Shown: positions 1 through 8,468 of the stretch, piece by piece
Layout of the letters: each line of letters opens with the position of its first letter
How positions within the stretch are numbered: position 1 is the stretch's first letter
Assembly (NCBI GenBank): GCA_036821185.1
Contig: DAISKD010000008.1
Span: 1 to 47,444, forward strand
Source: CALJTV01 sp036821185
GTDB lineage: Bacteria > Chloroflexota > Dehalococcoidia > GIF9 > UBA5629
Length of the DNA stretch: 47,444 nt
Reading direction: 5' to 3'
Made by a program: the position numbers and the translations under genes
The notes under the pieces: model-generated
Told to the model about the DNA's origin: nothing
The model's database searches: none
Seen by the model: only the letters and a program-made list of their open reading frames with translations

Positions 1-63
1 TGCACCCCAATCTTTGGGACAGCCAATCACACTCCCCGTTATACCTTAAGCGCGTGTAACAAA

Positions 64-85
64 GAGACCAAAAGCTTTTAGTCTC
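64..85 (-). terminator. possible intrinsic terminator of the small membrane protein gene
   Basis: An inverted repeat overlaps the stop codon of the minus-strand gene. Read on the minus strand, GAGACTAAA pairs with TTTGGTCTC (one T-G wobble) around an AGCT loop and is followed by TTTG. The U tract is short, so termination efficiency is uncertain. Confidence 0.35.
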
Positions 86-428
86 CCGGTCTGCCGATAG
101 CCCACAGCGCTTTAATGGCGCAGACTATCGCCGCTGGTGCCATCAGCGTGGCAATATAGCCCAGCATATTGCCCAGATATTTGCCGATGTTGGCCACACT
201 AAGCGGGGCAAACACATTCCCCACCGCAACCAGGGCTATGGTTGCCAACAGAAAGAGCATCAGCTCCTTCGCCGTGATGTTGAGGAAACCAATGATAAGG
301 CCCAAAACGATGAGGATTATGATCAGGATGTCGTTCTGGGGCGCCAATATACCGCCTATCACGGCGATCACCAGACCGAGGATAAATGCCCAGAAGCCGA
401 ACATAGGTAAAACTTTAGCTTTTGCCAT
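78..428 (-). CDS. small polytopic membrane protein, unknown function
   Basis: The 116-residue product is almost entirely hydrophobic. It has about four predicted membrane segments, near residues 10-28, 33-51, 55-74 and 86-110, separated by very short polar turns. A good ribosome site (aaaggagg) precedes the ATG at 428. I see no catalytic motif and do not recognise a named family; the pattern resembles the many short uncharacterised membrane proteins of archaea and Chloroflexota. It lies downstream of, and in the same direction as, the SDR gene, separated by about 95 bp, so co-transcription is possible but not shown. Confidence 0.75.
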   Translation of the reverse strand: MAKAKVLPMFGFWAFILGLVIAVIGGILAPQNDILIIILIVLGLIIGFLNITAKELMLFLLATIALVAVGNVFAPLSVANIGKYLGNMLGYIATLMAPAAIVCAIKALWAIGRPGD

Positions 429-522
429 GCTACACTAACCCTCCTTTCTTTTTTGTCGGTGGCTACCTCTACATCCCATTATCACACCAGCAGTAGCTGT
501 TGTCAACAGGTCGCAACGCCAA

Positions 523-1305
523 TCACAGGCTCATCCCGCCGTCAAGGCATATCGTCTGGCCGGTCATATAATCGGATGCTGACGATGCCAGATACAATGC
601 CAGCAGCCCCACCTCCCTCACCAGCCCCACCCTGCCCAGCGGTATCCTTTTAAGCACAGCTTCGGGTAGCCTTGCCCTGTCGCCATAGGTGTGCACATCG
701 GGGAAGAGCCCCGGTGCGATGCTGTTGATCTGAATGTTGTAAGGTGCCCACTCCAGCGCCTGGGCACGGGTGAAGCCGATCACCGCCGCCTTCGCCAGGG
801 TGTATATCACCAGGTCACCACCGCCCCTGAACGCCGTCACCGAGGATATATTGATCACCTTGCCCCGTCGCTTCTCCAGGAAATGCGCTCCGGCGGCACG
901 GGTGCACAGTATGGTGGCGGTCATGTTTATGTCTATTATACGCTTCAGTTCCTGATCGTTAATCGTTTCACCCTCTCTGTCCGGCAGCTTCACCAGCGGG
1001 TGCCTGATGGCATCGCCGAGACAGTTGACCAGTATGTCCAGACGACCGAACTCCTTCAATACAGCACCAACCACCTGCTGTGCTCCCTCGGTGGTGGTGA
1101 CATCCGCCAGAAGAGGCAACACCCTTCTGCCGGTGGCTGCTGAGATCTCCTGCGCTGCCTTGACCACATACCTGTCGGTGAGCGCATTCAGGCCGATGTC
1201 CGCACCCGCCTCCGCCAGCACCTCGGCGATCCCCCGCCCAATACCCCTGCCAGCGCCGGTAATCAGCGCCACCTTACCGGTAATATCGTATTCCTTCGGT
1301 ACCAT
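523..1305 (-). CDS. short-chain dehydrogenase/reductase (SDR)
   Basis: This 260-residue protein is a classical SDR, a soluble NAD(P)-dependent oxidoreductase with a Rossmann fold. The cofactor-binding glycine motif TGAGRGIGRGIAEVL is near residue 16. The NxLG-type segment appears as NCLGDA. The catalytic Ser is in INISSVTAFRGGG and the YxxxK pair is in YTLAKAAVIGFTRA. The C-terminal MTGQTICLDGG segment is also typical of the family. The length is normal. The ATG at 1305 is preceded by aaggagat. The substrate cannot be assigned; FabG-like 3-oxoacyl reductases and sugar or alcohol dehydrogenases share these motifs. Confidence 0.9.
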   Translation of the reverse strand: MVPKEYDITGKVALITGAGRGIGRGIAEVLAEAGADIGLNALTDRYVVKAAQEISAATGRRVLPLLADVTTTEGAQQVVGAVLKEFGRLDILVNCLGDAIRHPLVKLPDREGETINDQELKRIIDINMTATILCTRAAGAHFLEKRRGKVINISSVTAFRGGGDLVIYTLAKAAVIGFTRAQALEWAPYNIQINSIAPGLFPDVHTYGDRARLPEAVLKRIPLGRVGLVREVGLLALYLASSASDYMTGQTICLDGGMSL

Positions 1306-1328
1306 AGCACATCTCCTTACAATTAGTG

Positions 1329-2348
1329 TTACAGCGAGTGTGCCTTGAAAAACTGCCAGATGACCTCGCTGGCGTTGAACTCCCTGGAGGTCTTGCCGAT
1401 GACCCTCTCGGGCAGGTACTGCAGCCCACCTGGCCAGGTATGTCCGGCGCCTTCCACAGCATAAAGGACCACCTCAGCACCACCCCGACAGCTTCCATAG
1501 ACCTCCTTCCGTACCGTGGTGCCATCGGTGGGGTCGGCATCCGGCAACTGCGTGACCACCGGCCTGGTAACGCACCCGTTCTTCTCTACCCAGAACCTCA
1601 CCGTATCGGGCACTGAGAGCACGGTGCCGAAGGTGCGCCCACCTAAGCGGATTTCGCCACCGTCCCAGGGTACCAGCGGATCGGCGGTGCCGGCGATTAT
1701 CAGCACCGGCACCGGACGTGATGGCGACCACATCGGTGCCTTGTCCACCGCAATGCTGGCGGTCACTGCAGCGATAGCAGCAACCTTGCGGGAAAGCTCA
1801 CAGGCCAGCCGGTATGACATCATCCCCCCATTGGATATCCCGGTGGCATATACCCTGCTGGCGTCGATGTTCAATTTACCAGACAGGTGGTCTATCAGTG
1901 CCGAGATAAAGCCGACATCATCGATGTCCGCGGCGTGGGCGCGGTACCATTCCACCCCCCGACCATCGTTCCAGTGCCGCTCAACCCCATCGGGATAGAC
2001 CACGATGAAGCCGCCACCATCAGCGACAGCATTGAACCTGGTGAGTCTGACCATGCCCTCACCCGTCCCTCCACCACCATGGAGCACAATCACCAGCGGC
2101 GCCGGCACCCTAGCATCGCAGGTGCTGCCCACATGGACAATATAGGTACGCCTGATCCCGCCGTAGAGAATTGCTCCGGAAAAATCGCGCTCCGAAACTC
2201 CGCCCTGCTTCACAGTATCAGGCTGCTCACTGACCTCAAGAGGCTCGACGCTCTCCGGCGTCCCTGTGCCGGGCCCACAACTAAGACTCAGGGTCAAGGA
2301 GGCCGCAAAAATGCAAAAACAAATTATAAACCGCGCCATGTCCTTCAA
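1329..2348 (-). CDS. secreted alpha/beta-hydrolase esterase, PHB-depolymerase/LpqC (CE1) type
   Basis: The 339-residue product begins with a hydrophobic signal sequence followed by Cys24 (LSLSC). This may be an atypical lipobox, so a lipoprotein is possible. After a polar linker comes an alpha/beta-hydrolase domain: VLHGGGGTGEGM supplies the oxyanion region, GISNGGMMSY carries the nucleophile Ser in a GxSxG motif, IIAGTADPLVPW supplies the acidic residue, and GAGHTWPGG near the C terminus supplies the catalytic His. This pattern fits secreted polyhydroxybutyrate depolymerase, feruloyl or acetyl-xylan esterases. The actual substrate is unknown. The stop lies 23 bp before the SDR start, so the two genes probably form one minus-strand operon. 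Confidence 0.85.
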   Translation of the reverse strand: MKDMARFIICFCIFAASLTLSLSCGPGTGTPESVEPLEVSEQPDTVKQGGVSERDFSGAILYGGIRRTYIVHVGSTCDARVPAPLVIVLHGGGGTGEGMVRLTRFNAVADGGGFIVVYPDGVERHWNDGRGVEWYRAHAADIDDVGFISALIDHLSGKLNIDASRVYATGISNGGMMSYRLACELSRKVAAIAAVTASIAVDKAPMWSPSRPVPVLIIAGTADPLVPWDGGEIRLGGRTFGTVLSVPDTVRFWVEKNGCVTRPVVTQLPDADPTDGTTVRKEVYGSCRGGAEVVLYAVEGAGHTWPGGLQYLPERVIGKTSREFNASEVIWQFFKAHSL

Positions 2349-2456
2349 GCCTCGCTAGTTTGTTTTTTCGCCCACATTGTACCACGACCGCCAAGGCGCG
2401 TCTTCAGCTCCAGGGGCTATTAGCCATGGCGGTCCAACTCCCTCTTCATCCCGATA

Positions 2457-2485
2457 TTGACGCATGGCCCGCGGGATAGTATCAT
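2457..2485 (+). promoter_or_regulatory. sigma70-type promoter for the 100-residue protein
   Basis: TTGACG (2457-2462) and TATCAT (2480-2485) are separated by exactly 17 bp. The predicted transcript starts near 2492 and has a strong ribosome site (caggaggt) before the ATG at 2528. Confidence 0.6.
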
Positions 2486-2527
2486 TGTCCCACGGCGGGA
2501 GCACCAAGCTTACAGGAGGTAACTATA

Positions 2528-2830
2528 ATGGCTGTAGATGGCGTTTACGACGTCGAAGTCTCTACCCCGATGGGCAAGCGTTCCAGCAAAATCACCCTGA
2601 AGTCCACCGGAGATGTGTTAAGCGGCACTGTGTCCAGCGACCTGGGGTCGGTCAATTTTGACGGTGGCAAGGTTGACGGCAACAACGTTAGCTGGTCGGT
2701 CAGCGTCAGTGGCCCAATGGGGCAGATGAAACTGGACTATTCTGGAAAAGTCGAAGGCGATAATATCTCCGGTACAATCCAGTTAGGACAGTTTGGCTCT
2801 GCGGCCTTCGCTGGCAAGCGTGTAGGTTAG
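2528..2830 (+). CDS. small beta-rich protein of unknown function
   Basis: The 100-residue product has alternating short polar and hydrophobic stretches rich in Gly, Ser and Val. It has an internal repeat-like pattern (STPMGKRSSKITLKSTGD and SGPMGQMKLDYSGKVEGD), which suggests a small beta-barrel or lipocalin-like sheet. No signal peptide, Cys or catalytic motif is present. The ribosome site caggaggt sits 8 bp before ATG 2528, and a good promoter lies upstream. I recognise a general likeness to short uncharacterised bacterial proteins with this G-D-x-I-S-G-T pattern but cannot name a function. It is a monocistronic unit placed before the purine operon, from which two hairpins separate it. Confidence 0.75.
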   Translation: MAVDGVYDVEVSTPMGKRSSKITLKSTGDVLSGTVSSDLGSVNFDGGKVDGNNVSWSVSVSGPMGQMKLDYSGKVEGDNISGTIQLGQFGSAAFAGKRVG

Positions 2831-2863
2831 AGCCCGCCAAATAAGGTTGCAGGTGTTGATGGT

Positions 2864-2932
2864 CACATAGACACGGTTGGTGTCTATGTGTCCAGTGCGT
2901 TGCCCGTGTCAGCGGGCGTGCTCTGCTGACAC
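2864..2932. promoter_or_regulatory. two hairpins between the small protein gene and the purF promoter
   Basis: The first is a perfect 11-bp inverted repeat (CACATAGACAC, 2864-2874; GTGTCTATGTG, 2880-2890) with a 5-base loop. The second is an 8-bp inverted repeat (GTGTCAGC, 2906-2913; GCTGACAC, 2925-2932) with an 11-base loop. Neither has a U tract. They could terminate or stabilise the upstream transcript, or act as an operator next to the purF -35 box at 2943. Confidence 0.5.
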
Positions 2933-2942
2933 ATTCAGCACG

Positions 2943-2972
2943 TTGACCCCTAATACACAAAAGGCTTATAAT
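2943..2972 (+). promoter_or_regulatory. sigma70-type promoter of the purF operon
   Basis: TTGACC (2943-2948), an 18-bp spacer and a perfect TATAAT (2967-2972). The predicted start near 2979 leaves a leader of only about 15 nt before the purF ATG, and I see no ribosome-binding site in it. Confidence 0.7.
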
Positions 2973-2993
2973 GTGGCTGTCTGAAACATACCG

Positions 2994-4415
2994 ATGCACG
3001 AAAGCTGCGGGATCTTTGGCATCTATGCCCCGGGAATAGATGTCGCCCGAGTCACCTTCTTCGGTCTCTATGCCTTGCAGCACCGGGGGCAGGAAAGCGC
3101 CGGCATCGCCACCGCCGACGGCAAAGCTATCCACGTCCACACCTCCATGGGGCTGGTCTCACAGGTGTTCACTGAGGAGGAACTTGCCCACCTACCGGGG
3201 CACGTCGCCATCGGACATACCCGTTACTCCACCACCGGCTCCAGCCGTGCTGCCAATGCCCAGCCGATAATAGTGGAATCGGGCTCCATCGCCCTCGCCC
3301 TGGCGCACAACGGCAACATCGTCAACGCCAAGTTTCTCCGCGAGGAGCTGCAGCAGCTGGGCTATAGCTTCCGTACCAGCACCGACTCGGAGGTTATCGG
3401 CTACCTCATCCTGTCCGCCACGCAGCGGGCACCGGTAGACAAGATAAAGTACGCTATGCGCCGGCTGCAGGGTGCCTACTCGCTGGTGCTGATGACTAAA
3501 GACAAACTGATCGCCATGCGCGACCCCATGGGCGTCCGCCCGTTGTGCCTGGGCAAGATAGATGGCGGCTGGGTGGTGGCCTCAGAGACCTGTGCCTTCG
3601 ACCATATCGGCGCCCAGTTCTTACGGGAAATCGAGCCCGGCGAGATCCTGTTCATAGACAAGCATGGTCCCAAGAGTTTCAAGGAGGACTGGGGGAATCT
3701 CAGGCGGGCGCTGTGCATCTTTGAATATATCTATTTCGCCCGCCCGGATAGCGTCATCGAGGGCAGGCTGCTCTATCCAGCACGCCAGGCTATGGGCGCC
3801 ATCCTGGCAAGGGAGCACCCGGTGGAGGCCGACCTGGTAATGGGCGTGCCCGATTCCGCCACCGCAGCCGGTATCGGCTATGCCCTTGCCTCAGGCATCC
3901 CCTATGCCGAAGGTCTGATAAAAAACCGCTATGTGGGACGCACCTTCATCGAGCCCGACCAGCGCCTGCGGGACCTGGGTGTGAAACTGAAGTTCAACCC
4001 CCTCTCCGATACCATCGTTGGAAAGAGGCTGGTAGTGGTGGATGATTCCATCGTCCGCGGCACCACCACCCCCAGGGTGGTCAACCTGCTGAGACGGGCT
4101 GGCGCCAAAGAAGTCCACCTGCGCATCTGTGCGCCCCCCATCCGCTATCCCTGCTTTTTCGGCGTGGACATGGCGACCAGATGGGAGCTCATCGCCGCGC
4201 ATAAGACTATACCCGAGATAAGGGATGCCATCGGTGCCGATTCCCTGGGCTATATCAGCATCGAGGGACTGATAGAGGCTGTCGGCTTGCCCAGAGACAT
4301 CTTCTGCCTCGCCTGTTTCACCGGCGATTACCCCATCCCGGTACAGCTTGAAATGGACAAGCTCGCCCTCGAAGTCCTGCCTTCAGGAAGGCTGAGTGAA
4401 GTCGGAACGGAGTAA
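2994..4415 (+). CDS. purF: amidophosphoribosyltransferase
   Basis: PurF transfers the glutamine amide to PRPP to make phosphoribosylamine, the first committed step of de novo purine synthesis. The 473-residue protein has an N-terminal glutaminase domain whose nucleophile is Cys5 (CGIFGI) after a four-residue leader that would need removal. RGQESAGI and HNGNI follow as family landmarks. The C-terminal phosphoribosyltransferase domain has the PRPP loop VVVDDSIVRGTTTP near residues 347-360. Four cysteines (C241, C387, C438, C441) match the ligands of the [4Fe-4S] cluster in the Bacillus-type, oxygen-sensitive enzyme. It is the first gene of the purine operon and overlaps purM by 20 bp. Confidence 0.97.
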   Translation: MHESCGIFGIYAPGIDVARVTFFGLYALQHRGQESAGIATADGKAIHVHTSMGLVSQVFTEEELAHLPGHVAIGHTRYSTTGSSRAANAQPIIVESGSIALALAHNGNIVNAKFLREELQQLGYSFRTSTDSEVIGYLILSATQRAPVDKIKYAMRRLQGAYSLVLMTKDKLIAMRDPMGVRPLCLGKIDGGWVVASETCAFDHIGAQFLREIEPGEILFIDKHGPKSFKEDWGNLRRALCIFEYIYFARPDSVIEGRLLYPARQAMGAILAREHPVEADLVMGVPDSATAAGIGYALASGIPYAEGLIKNRYVGRTFIEPDQRLRDLGVKLKFNPLSDTIVGKRLVVVDDSIVRGTTTPRVVNLLRRAGAKEVHLRICAPPIRYPCFFGVDMATRWELIAAHKTIPEIRDAIGADSLGYISIEGLIEAVGLPRDIFCLACFTGDYPIPVQLEMDKLALEVLPSGRLSEVGTE

Positions 4416-5421
4416 CGCCTACCGCGCCGCCGGCGTGAACATTGCCTCGGCAGACAGGGCAAAAGACCTGATCAAGCGCCTTGCCCGCGCTACTTTCACA
4501 CCAGGCGTGCTCACCGATATCGGTTTCTTCGGCGGACTTTTCCAGCTTGACGGCTACAGACAGCCCGTTCTGGTCGCCAGCGCTGACGGCGTGGGCACCA
4601 AGCTGAAGATCGCTTCGCTCTTGGACAAACACGATACCGTGGGTATTGACCTAGTGAACCACTGCGTCAATGACATCCTTACCTGCGGCGCTAGCCCGCT
4701 GTTCTTCCTCGACTACATCGCCATGGGGAAGCTGGTCCCGCAAAAGGTTGCCAGCATCGTCAGCGGGCTTGCCCGCGCCTGCAAGGCGACCGGTTGTGCC
4801 CTTATCGGCGGCGAGACTGCCGAGATGCCTGGCATCTACCACGGGGAGGACTATGACCTGGTGGGCTTCATCGTCGGCGCTGTGGAGGCTGACAGGATAA
4901 TTAACGGTAGCTCTATCACCGCCGGCGACCTCGTCCTCGGTCTGCCCTCCAGCGGCCTACATACCAATGGCTATTCGCTGGTGCGCAAGGTGTTTAACAT
5001 AGCCGACGACCCAGCACCACTCCAAAAGCACTACCCGGAGCTGGGGCGGACGCTGGCCGAGGAGCTGCTGGAGCCCCATCGCTGCTACTACCACGAAATC
5101 AAGCCAGTGCTCCATCTCATCAAAGGGCTCGCCCACATCACCGGCGGCGGCTTCGAGGGAAATATACCCAGGACGCTCCCCCGTGGTCTGGCTACCCTGA
5201 TAGACAAAGGTACCTGGCAGGTACCACCAATATTCAGACTCGTGCAGGAGCTGGGCAATGTCTCCGATACTGAGATGTACCGCGTGTTCAATATGGGCAT
5301 TGGCATGGTCGTCATCTGCTCGCCAGAACATGCCGCGGAGCTATTCTCCCAGTTGCCTCAGGCTGTGAAAATTGGTAAAGTTATCCACACAAAGGGACGC
5401 AAACGTCTAATCTTCTCCTAA
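4396..5421 (+). CDS. purM: phosphoribosylformylglycinamidine cyclo-ligase (AIR synthetase)
   Basis: PurM converts FGAM to aminoimidazole ribonucleotide with ATP. The 341-residue product has the family motifs ASADGVGTKLKIA (nucleotide loop, near residue 62), HCVNDILTCGASPLFFLDY, GGETAEMPGIY and the C-terminal ITGGGFEGNIPRTLP. The length is normal. The GTG start at 4396 lies inside the end of purF, giving translational coupling. An internal ATG would remove the conserved AYRAAGVNI segment, so the GTG is preferred. purM is followed directly by purH, whose ribosome site overlaps the purM stop. Confidence 0.97.
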   Translation: MKSERSNAYRAAGVNIASADRAKDLIKRLARATFTPGVLTDIGFFGGLFQLDGYRQPVLVASADGVGTKLKIASLLDKHDTVGIDLVNHCVNDILTCGASPLFFLDYIAMGKLVPQKVASIVSGLARACKATGCALIGGETAEMPGIYHGEDYDLVGFIVGAVEADRIINGSSITAGDLVLGLPSSGLHTNGYSLVRKVFNIADDPAPLQKHYPELGRTLAEELLEPHRCYYHEIKPVLHLIKGLAHITGGGFEGNIPRTLPRGLATLIDKGTWQVPPIFRLVQELGNVSDTEMYRVFNMGIGMVVICSPEHAAELFSQLPQAVKIGKVIHTKGRKRLIFS

Positions 5422-5437
5422 GGAGGTGTCTTCTGTA

Positions 5438-6979
5438 ATGCGTGCTATACTCAGCATCTCCGATAAGACAGGGCTCATCAGCTTCGCCCATCGGCTGAGC
5501 GAGCTCGGCGTGGAAATCTACAGTACCGGCGGCACCAAGAAGTCCCTGGACGACAGCGGGCTGAAAGTCCATAGCATCTCCGAGCTCACTGGCTTCCCCG
5601 AAATACTGGACGGCAGGGTAAAGACGCTCCATCCCATCGTCCACGGCGGTATCCTCGCCCGCCGCGACCTCCCCCGCCACATGGGCGAGCTCGTGCGGCT
5701 CAACATCCAGCCGATAGACATGGTGGTGGTCAACCTCTACCCCTTTGTGCAGACGGTCACCAGACCCCATGTCTCCCTGGAAGAAGCCCTGGAAAACATC
5801 GACATCGGCGGTCCTACCATGATCCGTGCCGCCGCCAAAAATTTTCCTTCGGTCATCGTAGTGGTCGACCCGCGGGACTATGATATGGTGATAGAAAAGC
5901 TGAAGCAGGGCGATGTTGACCTCGCCTCGCGGAAGAGGCTGGCGCAGAAAGCCTTCCAGCACGTCGCCCTGTACGACACCGCCATCTCAGAGTACCTGAA
6001 GGACGAGAACAACCTCTTTCCGCAGGAACTCACCATCGGCATGAGGAAGCTCTATGATTTGCGCTATGGCGAGAACCCCCACCAGAAGGCCGCATTCTAC
6101 GCCGTCCAGACGGTGAGACGGACGGCACCAGGGATGACCGCAGCAAAGTTGCTTAGCGGCCCCGAGCTCTCCTTCAACAACATCCTCGATTTGGAGGCCG
6201 CCTGGAATGCCGCTTGCGACTTCGAGGGCCCCACAGTGGCTATCGTGAAGCACAACAACCCCTGCGGTCTGTGCACCAACCCGGATATCGTCGAAGCCTA
6301 CAAAAGGGCACTGGCTGGTGACCCCGTCTCTGCCTTTGGCGGCATCGTTGCCTGCAACCGTCCCATCGATGATAGGCTGGCTGCCGAGATAGACAGGACC
6401 CATTATGACTGCATCATCGCCCCGGAATATAGCCCTAGGGCGCTCCAGCTCTTCCAGAAGAAAAAGAACCTCCGTCTGGTGGTGCTGCCATTGCAGCCGG
6501 CGAACGCTGGCAACAAGGTGCGCTGGCTCGACTTCCGTCCGGTGAGCGGCGGCTTCCTTGTCCAGGAAGCTGACTACTATACCGAGGAGGAATTTAGACC
6601 GCGCACCGTCTCCAAACGCCCACCCACCGAAGCCGAGATGCGCGATATGCTGTTCGCCTGGAAAGCGGTGAAGCACATCAAGTCCAACGCCATCGTGCTG
6701 GCTAAGGACAATACCCTCCTCGGCATGGGTGCAGGACAGCCAAACCGCGTTACCAGCGTGGAGTTATCGCTGAAGCGGGCAGGTGACGCAGCTAAGGGGA
6801 GCGTGCTTGCCTCTGATGCCATGATACCTTTCCCCGATACCGTTGAGGTGGCAGCGCAGGGCGGCGTCACTGCCGTCATCCAGACCGGCGGCTCGGTGAG
6901 GGACAGCGAGGTCATCGCCACCGCCGATAAGTACAATATGGCGATGGTGTTCACCGGTGTACGACATTTCAGACACTAA
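5438..6979 (+). CDS. purH: bifunctional AICAR transformylase/IMP cyclohydrolase
   Basis: PurH catalyses the last two steps to IMP. The N-terminal MGS-like IMP cyclohydrolase domain starts MRAILSISDKTGL and includes STGGTKK and DGRVKTLHPIVHGG. The C-terminal AICAR formyltransferase domain contains the signature KHNNPCGL, then AFGGIVACN, and ends with SDAMIPFPDTVE and TGVRHFRH. I place the start at ATG 5438 because aggagg (5421-5426) is well spaced for it. An in-frame GTG at 5426 overlaps that ribosome site and would add four residues. The protein is 513 residues, normal for the family. Confidence 0.97.
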   Translation: MRAILSISDKTGLISFAHRLSELGVEIYSTGGTKKSLDDSGLKVHSISELTGFPEILDGRVKTLHPIVHGGILARRDLPRHMGELVRLNIQPIDMVVVNLYPFVQTVTRPHVSLEEALENIDIGGPTMIRAAAKNFPSVIVVVDPRDYDMVIEKLKQGDVDLASRKRLAQKAFQHVALYDTAISEYLKDENNLFPQELTIGMRKLYDLRYGENPHQKAAFYAVQTVRRTAPGMTAAKLLSGPELSFNNILDLEAAWNAACDFEGPTVAIVKHNNPCGLCTNPDIVEAYKRALAGDPVSAFGGIVACNRPIDDRLAAEIDRTHYDCIIAPEYSPRALQLFQKKKNLRLVVLPLQPANAGNKVRWLDFRPVSGGFLVQEADYYTEEEFRPRTVSKRPPTEAEMRDMLFAWKAVKHIKSNAIVLAKDNTLLGMGAGQPNRVTSVELSLKRAGDAAKGSVLASDAMIPFPDTVEVAAQGGVTAVIQTGGSVRDSEVIATADKYNMAMVFTGVRHFRH

Positions 6980-6988
6980 GAGGAAACG

Positions 6989-7381
6989 ATGGTCCGCAAG
7001 ACGGTAAACAAAACCCCTGACACACCCCCCACCGGCGGCTGCCAGGGACTGCCAGCGCCGGAGGTATTCATCGTAAATAGGGAAAGCGTCCTCGCTGCCC
7101 GCCGCAAGCTGGAAGACCCCAACAGGCTGGCTGAGGTTATCAAAGACGTGAAAAAGATGCTGGAGATCAAGGACGTGCTCCTGTGGCGCTCCGATGGACT
7201 GGCAACCTGCTGTGGCTCGCTCGCCAGCCTGACCTCCTGCCTCGCCTGTGAGGTCGACCTGCTCCAGCGCACCCTGGCTGCGCTGGAAGCAGGCGACAGG
7301 GATAGAGCTGCCAGCCTGCTCGATGAGTACGCCCACCTGCTGGAGGTAAACCGTGAGCCACCGGAACCGCAGTATCGCTGA
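6989..7381 (+). CDS. unknown small protein with cysteine cluster
   Basis: The 130-residue product follows purH by 9 bp and overlaps the next gene by 29 bp, so it belongs to the same transcript. The N-terminal 25 residues look unstructured (Pro/Thr-rich). A helical middle part follows, then four cysteines in a short stretch (ATCCGSLASLTSCLACEVD, about residues 74-90), and a C-terminal helix. The cysteines could bind a metal or form disulfides. I do not recognise the family. The tight coupling to the HIT/GalT-like gene suggests the two products work together, perhaps on a nucleotide substrate, but that is inference only. Confidence 0.7.
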   Translation: MVRKTVNKTPDTPPTGGCQGLPAPEVFIVNRESVLAARRKLEDPNRLAEVIKDVKKMLEIKDVLLWRSDGLATCCGSLASLTSCLACEVDLLQRTLAALEAGDRDRAASLLDEYAHLLEVNREPPEPQYR

Positions 7382-8456
7382 ACTCGACAGGCTGGTCACG
7401 GAACTACCCGAAGAGACGAGGACACTCTTCCACCGCATCTTCTCCGTCACCTTCACCTCAGGCGTTTGCCAGCCCACCGAGGCCATGTTGCCCTGGATAG
7501 AGAGGCAATTCGGCTCCGTGGAGGCGGTCTGCCAGCAGCGCGTCATCAAAGTCACCAACCTCATTACCTTCGAAGGCGCTATCTTTAACCCCCTGCGCGC
7601 CCTCCGCCCCCGCCAATACGAAGACAGACTGAAAGTCGAGGCAGCCCTGTTCGATAGGGCTAAGGATGACCCCTTGAGCAACCCCCTCAGAAATACCCCC
7701 GAAGACCCCTTCGGCAGGATACAGGGTAAATACTGCATCACCGCCAGCAACATCGCTAAATACGACGAGTTCCACGGTTTGATAGTCTTCAACGACTATA
7801 ATCCGCTGGCCTTTACCAGGGAGAAGGTGATGGACTATCTGGACACCGCCTGGCGCTGGGCGCAGCGGGCACACCAGTATGACCCTTCGGCAAAGTACTT
7901 CTTCTTCGTGTGGAACTCGCTGAAAAAAGCCGGTGCCAGCCTAGCCCACGGGCATGCGCAGGTAGTGCTGGGCAGAGGCAGCCACTATGCCAAAATCGAG
8001 GCGTTGCGTCGGGCGGCCCTGGACTATCGCCAGAGATATGGCTCAAACTATTTCGACGACCTGTTTGAAGTGCACCACAAACTGGAGTTGGGCATGGCGA
8101 GAGACGGCATCAAGACGTTCGTCTACCTGGCGCCGATAAAGGAGAAGGAGACCATCATCCTCGCCCCCAGCCTCACCGACGGTACCTTCCAAGATCAGGT
8201 CTATGAAGTCCTCGCCTGCTTCCGTGACCGCATGCACGTCACCGCCTTTAACGTCGGCATCGCCACTCCACCCCTGAGCACCACCCCCGAGAGCTGGGAA
8301 GGCCTTCCTGTAATCGCCCGGATCGTTGACCGTGGCTATCCCTGGGATGGCTCCTCAGACTTCGGCACCATGGAGCTTTTCGCCGCCAGCGTCATCTCCA
8401 GCGACCCCTTCCAGGTAGCCCGCGAGCTCAGGCGGGCGGCGGTGGCTGCCGGATGA
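7353..8456 (+). CDS. GalT/Ap4A-phosphorylase-like nucleotidyltransferase (HIT superfamily)
   Basis: The 367-residue protein carries the segment NSLKKAGASLAHGHAQVV. Its H199-G-H201-A-Q203 matches the H-x-H-x-Q active site of galactose-1-phosphate uridylyltransferases and of ATP adenylyltransferase (Ap4A phosphorylase); the second His would form the covalent nucleotidyl intermediate. The preceding ITASNIAKYDEFHGLIVFN also fits this fold. The best-known GalT zinc cysteines are not obvious. The substrate is unknown: the position between purine and NAD biosynthesis genes favours a nucleotide (AMP or UMP transfer) over sugar metabolism, and no other Leloir genes are near. The start overlaps the previous gene, indicating coupling. 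Confidence 0.75.
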   Translation: MSHRNRSIAELDRLVTELPEETRTLFHRIFSVTFTSGVCQPTEAMLPWIERQFGSVEAVCQQRVIKVTNLITFEGAIFNPLRALRPRQYEDRLKVEAALFDRAKDDPLSNPLRNTPEDPFGRIQGKYCITASNIAKYDEFHGLIVFNDYNPLAFTREKVMDYLDTAWRWAQRAHQYDPSAKYFFFVWNSLKKAGASLAHGHAQVVLGRGSHYAKIEALRRAALDYRQRYGSNYFDDLFEVHHKLELGMARDGIKTFVYLAPIKEKETIILAPSLTDGTFQDQVYEVLACFRDRMHVTAFNVGIATPPLSTTPESWEGLPVIARIVDRGYPWDGSSDFGTMELFAASVISSDPFQVARELRRAAVAAG

Positions 8457-8468
8457 AAGGAGGAGAAG

